From Paracoccus homiensis (lineage in GTDB: Bacteria > Pseudomonadota > Alphaproteobacteria > Rhodobacterales > Rhodobacteraceae): a stretch of DNA of 64,000 nucleotides. The translations under genes and the position numbers were made by a program. The notes under the pieces were generated by a model. The model was given only the letters and a program-made list of their open reading frames with translations. It had not been told where the DNA came from and did no database searches. The first letter of the stretch is position 1; each line of letters starts with the position of its first letter. Shown here piece by piece: positions 60,828-64,000 of the stretch. Where the stretch lies: the NCBI RefSeq assembly GCF_900111675.1, contig NZ_FOHO01000007.1, forward strand, positions 1 through 64,000, read 5' to 3'.

Positions 60828-61730
60828 ATGACACTTTCCATTCATCTTGGTGTCCACAAGACCGCGACCACGCATCTGCAGCATTCCGTCCGCCGTATCG
60901 AACAAGACCTGCTGGATGCCGACCGCATCTTTCTGGGCCCCGACAGCCTGCGCGACGCGCCGCTGGATTTGCGCGCGCTGCTGAACAGGCCTCAGGCGAC
61001 GCCGAAACGCGCCACGCTGGCGCGCGATCTGTTGCGCAGCCTGCGCGATGAACATGCGGCGCTGACCTTGTCGGATGAGCTGATTTTGGGCGGCCTTGGG
61101 CGGGAACGTATGCTGGCCGACGACGGGTCCTTCTATCGCGATGCGCAGATGCGGCTGGGCAATCTGCTGGACCTGCTGGGCACGCGGGATGTGGATCTGT
61201 TTCTGGCGCTGCGCGCGCCGGCCAGCTTCGTGACCTCGGTGCACGGCGAACTGACCCGCCAGGGCGGTGCGGGGAGCTTGCAGGATTATCTGGGCGATTT
61301 CGATGTCGGCACCGCGCAATGGCAGCCGCTGGTCATGCGGCTTTTGTCGGTCATGGGGCAGGGGCGGCTGACCATCTGGCGCTTCGAGGATACCGCCCGC
61401 GTCCGGGACCGGCTGCTGACCCGGATGCTTGGGGCGGAACTGGCCGCATTGGTGCCGAACCCGCCGCCGTTGCGGGTCGGTCTGTCGGCTGCGGCCTATC
61501 GGCATCTGGAAAAGGCGGGGCAGGGCGCCTCGCAGGATGATCGCAGACGTCAGGCCGAGATGGCCCTGCGGCAGCATCCGCAACGCAGGCCGGATCAGCG
61601 GCTGCGCCTTCTGGATGACGCGGTCCATGACCGCAGCGCCGCGACCTATGATCGGGATTGCGACCGGATCGCCGCCCTGCCGAAGGTCGATTTCCTGCGC
61701 CCCGGCGATGGCGATGCGGCGCAGGGTTGA
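60828..61730 (+). CDS. Sulfotransferase-like protein (P-loop type), function unknown
   Basis: A 300-residue protein. The N-terminal HLGVHKTATTHLQ is the 5'-phosphosulfate-binding loop style seen in bacterial sulfotransferase-like proteins, and LALRAPASFVTSVHGELTR resembles the 3'-phosphate-binding segment. The rest is Arg/Leu-rich and less conserved. ATG 60828 (MTLSIHLGV) gives the usual short N-terminus; ATG 60810 is in frame 18 bases upstream, and neither has a clear ribosome site. It stands between tRNA-Trp and secE, where many genomes have nothing. Substrate unknown. Confidence 0.7.
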   Translation: MTLSIHLGVHKTATTHLQHSVRRIEQDLLDADRIFLGPDSLRDAPLDLRALLNRPQATPKRATLARDLLRSLRDEHAALTLSDELILGGLGRERMLADDGSFYRDAQMRLGNLLDLLGTRDVDLFLALRAPASFVTSVHGELTRQGGAGSLQDYLGDFDVGTAQWQPLVMRLLSVMGQGRLTIWRFEDTARVRDRLLTRMLGAELAALVPNPPPLRVGLSAAAYRHLEKAGQGASQDDRRRQAEMALRQHPQRRPDQRLRLLDDAVHDRSAATYDRDCDRIAALPKVDFLRPGDGDAAQG

Positions 61731-61782
61731 AAGCCGGCCCCCGCTTGGTTAGATGAACGCTGCAATCGCGAAGGAGCCGTCC

Positions 61783-61977
61783 GTGGCCAATCCCGTTCAG
61801 TTCATCAATCAGGTGCGTGCCGAGGCCGCAAAGATCACGTGGCCGACCCGCCGTGAAGTGATGACCACCACGATCATGGTGTTCATCATGGCCGCGCTGA
61901 CCAGCGTGTTCTTTTTCCTTGTCGATCTGGTGATCCGCTTTGGCATCACCGAGGGTCTGCAGGCGATCGCGGGCTGA
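61783..61977 (+). CDS. secE: Protein translocase subunit SecE
   Basis: A 64-residue single-helix SecYEG subunit, the short form usual for alphaproteobacteria. It has the amphipathic part VRAEAAKITWPTRREV and one membrane helix (TTIMVFIMAALTSVFFFLVDLVI). The GTG at 61783 is chosen because AAGGAG lies 6 bases upstream and the encoded MANPVQFINQ is the standard N-terminus; ATG 61753 would add ten residues without a ribosome site. Confidence 0.93.
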   Translation: MANPVQFINQVRAEAAKITWPTRREVMTTTIMVFIMAALTSVFFFLVDLVIRFGITEGLQAIAG

Positions 61978-62151
61978 TCGGGGCTTGCATTTCGCGGTCC
62001 GCGACGGTAATTGGCGCGGACTATCCGGCAGACGGCGTGCATCGAAAGCGCATGCGCGCCGATTTCGATTTTGTCGGTTCAATCTGAATTCAATGGGTTA
62101 GCACCTTTGCTGGTGCGATTCCCTTCCAGACGAGCAGGGGTCGATCGAGAC

Positions 62152-62688
62152 ATGGCAAAACGTTGGTATTCGGTCAGCGTCCTGTCGAACTTCGAGAAGA
62201 AGGTCGCCGAAGCGATTCGCCAGGCGGTCGCCGAGAAGGGGCTAGAGGACGAAATCGACGAGGTGCTGGTCCCGACCGAAGAGGTCATCGAGATCCGCCG
62301 CGGCAAGAAGGTCACGTCCGAGCGTCGTTTCATGCCGGGCTATGTTCTGGTCCACATGGACATGTCGGATCGGACCTATCACCTGGTGAACTCGACCAAT
62401 CGGGTCACCGGGTTCCTGGGCGCGCAGGGCAAGCCGATGCCGATGCGCGACGAGGAAGTGAACACCATCCTTCACCGTACCGGCGAAGGGGACGAGGTTG
62501 CTCCGCGCAACCTGATCCGCTTTGACGTGGGTGAGAAGGTCAACGTGACCGACGGGCCGTTCGAGGGCTTTTCGGGCATGGTTGAAGAAGTTGACGAGGC
62601 GGCGGCCCGCATCAAGGTCACCGTGTCGATCTTTGGCCGGCCCACGCCGGTCGAACTGGAATTCACGCAGGTCGCCAAGACCGCGTGA
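62152..62688 (+). CDS. nusG: Transcription termination/antitermination protein NusG
   Basis: A 178-residue protein: the NGN domain (RWYSVSVLSNFEKKVAEAI, RRFMPGYVLVHMDM) and a C-terminal KOW domain (GEKVNVTDGPFEGFSGMVEEV). It binds RNA polymerase and couples to Rho or ribosomes. The start gives the standard MAKRWYSV. The 174-bp gap after secE holds no other gene that I can see. Confidence 0.96.
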   Translation: MAKRWYSVSVLSNFEKKVAEAIRQAVAEKGLEDEIDEVLVPTEEVIEIRRGKKVTSERRFMPGYVLVHMDMSDRTYHLVNSTNRVTGFLGAQGKPMPMRDEEVNTILHRTGEGDEVAPRNLIRFDVGEKVNVTDGPFEGFSGMVEEVDEAAARIKVTVSIFGRPTPVELEFTQVAKTA

Positions 62689-62777
62689 TTGGTCGCGGGA
62701 GGTCGTTTGGACCGAACCGCTAAGTCGGCCCTGCAGCCCAATCACGGGCGGGGCGTGATGATGAAGGAGAAGGCCCT

Positions 62778-63230
62778 ATGGCCAAGAAAGTCGTCGGGCA
62801 GCTGAAGCTGCAGATCAAGGCGGGTCAGGCAAACCCGTCGCCCCCCGTTGGCCCCGCACTGGGTCAGCGCGGCATCAACATCATGGAATTCTGCAAAGCG
62901 TTCAACGCCAAGACGCAGGAAATGGAACAGGGTGCCCCCGTTCCGGTCGTGATCACCTACTATGCCGACAAATCGTTCACTTTCGTGACGAAGACGCCCC
63001 CGGCGTCGTTCCTGCTGAAAAAAGCTGCCGGTCTGAAGCCGGTCGGCAAGCGGAACCGCACGAAGGGTTCGGAAAAGCCCGGTCGCGCAACTGCTGGTAC
63101 CGTGACGGTCAAGCAGGTTCGTGAGATTGCCGAAGCCAAGATGCAGGATCTTTCCGCCAATGACATCGATCAGGCAATGAAGATCATCCTCGGCTCGGCC
63201 CGGTCGATCGGTATCGAGGTGAAAGGCTAA
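62778..63230 (+). CDS. rplK: 50S ribosomal protein L11
   Basis: A 150-residue protein with the invariant [36 protein letters not shown] and the C-terminal rRNA-binding domain ([19 protein letters not shown]) follow. AAGGAGAAGG is a strong ribosome site. The 89-bp leader after nusG is where L1 autoregulation acts in other bacteria; I cannot confirm an L1 site here. Confidence 0.97.
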   Translation: MAKKVVGQLKLQIKAGQANPSPPVGPALGQRGINIMEFCKAFNAKTQEMEQGAPVPVVITYYADKSFTFVTKTPPASFLLKKAAGLKPVGKRNRTKGSEKPGRATAGTVTVKQVREIAEAKMQDLSANDIDQAMKIILGSARSIGIEVKG

Positions 63231-63233
63231 GCC

Positions 63234-63932
63234 ATGGCGAAGATCTCCAAGAAAAAAGCTGCCGCGCGCGCTGCCTTCGCGGGCAAGGACAACCTGACCG
63301 TCGAAGACGCGGTCAAGCTGGTCAAGGGCGCCGCTTCGGCCAAGTTCGACGAAACCGTCGAAATCGCGCTGAATCTGGGCGTCGATCCGCGTCACGCAGA
63401 CCAGATGGTCCGCGGCGTTGTGACCCTGCCCGCAGGCACCGGCAAGGACGTTCGCGTCGCCGTGTTCGCCCGTGGTCCCAAGGCTGACGAAGCCAAGGCT
63501 GCCGGTGCGGATATCGTCGGTGCGGAAGACCTGATGGAAACCATCCAGTCGGGCAAGATCGACTTCGATCGCTGCATCGCGACGCCGGACATGATGCCGC
63601 TGGTCGGCCGTCTGGGCAAGATCTTGGGCCCGCGCAACCTGATGCCGAACCCCAAGGTCGGCACCGTGACCATGGACGTGACCGCCGCGGTCAACGCTGC
63701 CAAGGGCGGTGAGGTCCAGTTCAAGGCCGAGAAGGCCGGCGTCGTCCATGCCGGTATCGGCAAGGTCAGCTTCGACGAAGACAAGCTGGTGCAGAACCTG
63801 CGCGCCTTCGTGGATGCCGTGAACAAGGCCAAGCCTTCGGGCGCGAAAGGGACCTACATGAAAAAGGTCTCGATCAGCTCGACCATGGGTCCGGGCGTGT
63901 CGGTTGACGTTCTGTCGGCAACCCAGGCCTGA
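63234..63932 (+). CDS. rplA: 50S ribosomal protein L1
   Basis: A 232-residue protein. Signatures are [39 protein letters not shown] and [17 protein letters not shown]. It forms the L1 stalk and in many bacteria represses its own operon. Three bases after rplK. The unit ends in a strong terminator, so rplJ-rplL would be transcribed separately. Confidence 0.97.
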   Translation: MAKISKKKAAARAAFAGKDNLTVEDAVKLVKGAASAKFDETVEIALNLGVDPRHADQMVRGVVTLPAGTGKDVRVAVFARGPKADEAKAAGADIVGAEDLMETIQSGKIDFDRCIATPDMMPLVGRLGKILGPRNLMPNPKVGTVTMDVTAAVNAAKGGEVQFKAEKAGVVHAGIGKVSFDEDKLVQNLRAFVDAVNKAKPSGAKGTYMKKVSISSTMGPGVSVDVLSATQA

Positions 63933-63957
63933 TCTGCATTCCTTTGCAGGCAATTCG

Positions 63958-63984
63958 AAGGCGGCGCATTTGCGCCGCCTTTTT
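63958..63984 (+). terminator. Intrinsic terminator of the rplK-rplA unit
   Basis: GGCGGCGC (63960-63967) and GCGCCGCC (63972-63979) with an ATTT loop, preceded by AA and followed by TTTTT. Confidence 0.92.
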
Positions 63985-64000
63985 CATGTCCGGGGGTCAG

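Noticed and set aside
1..64000. CRISPR array, prophage, toxin-antitoxin or defence island
   Set aside because: No regularly spaced repeats, phage structural genes or defence nuclease genes were seen; nearly all space is taken by recognisable metabolic or housekeeping genes.

Overview
The window looks like chromosome of a GC-rich alphaproteobacterium of the Rhodobacteraceae, most likely Paracoccus or a close relative. This is inferred from gene content and protein style (two heterotetrameric sarcosine oxidase operons, a ccmI-ruvX-DUF1289 set, the rimI-tsaB-Nfu set, a flagellar block in the order motB-flgE-flgK-flgL-flgI, tRNA-Trp/secE/nusG/rplK/rplA); no 16S rRNA is present. Coding density is high, many genes overlap by 4-8 bases, and no gene-free gap exceeds 300 bp. 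One mobile element end is visible (an IS5-family transposase cut by the left edge). There is no CRISPR array, prophage or rRNA.

Layout. 1-2.2 kb: IS5-type end, then the minus-strand operon ccmI-ruvX-DUF1289. 2.3-7.8 kb: first sarcosine oxidase operon soxB-(77-aa membrane protein)-soxD-soxA-soxG. 7.8-9.8 kb: SPINDLY-type O-GlcNAc transferase. 10-14.3 kb: sodB, then YfgM-like TPR protein, bamB and der. 14.3-17.3 kb: unknown multi-pass membrane protein, serS, and a periplasmic thioredoxin/ArsR pair resembling soxS-soxR of sulfur oxidizers (unrelated to sarcosine oxidase despite the shared gene prefix). 17.5-23.2 kb: meaB, ada, rpmB, cutA, a small copper-type pair ending in a His-rich PCuAC protein, an L,D-transpeptidase and mnmH. 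23.2-28.7 kb: purine nucleoside uptake and salvage operon (BMP lipoprotein-like binding protein, ATPase, two permeases, purine nucleoside phosphorylase). 28.8-31 kb: rimI, tsaB, Nfu and a universal stress protein. 31.2-33 kb: sugar transferase and a GAF histidine kinase.

33-44.3 kb is one functional block: an OmpR-type regulator and a PAS hybrid kinase face away from a long operon that encodes an acyl-CoA synthetase, a complete Liv-type ABC importer and a PaaK-like ligase. This suggests regulated uptake and CoA activation of an unknown carboxylic acid. 44.4-50.2 kb holds motB, flgE, flgK, flgL and flgI. It is followed by an MsbA-like ABC exporter. 52.2-60.6 kb is a second sarcosine oxidase locus (minus strand soxB-soxD-soxA-soxG) with two tandem GATase1-AraC regulators and the formyl-THF deformylase gene purU. 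Sarcosine oxidase loads one-carbon units on tetrahydrofolate and PurU can release them as formate, so the locus reads as a methylated-glycine catabolism module. 60.7-64 kb: tRNA-Trp, a sulfotransferase-like gene, secE, nusG, rplK, rplA and a strong intrinsic terminator.

Most of the window is ordinary metabolism and housekeeping. The observations I think deserve a second look are a three-copy intergenic repeat family with one head-to-head pair inside the Liv operon, an orphan persulfide-sensor-like soxSR pair with the exact SqrR/BigR cysteine spacing, the duplicated sarcosine oxidase operons with an extra membrane protein and terminator in one of them, and candidate operators in front of the tandem AraC regulators and purU.
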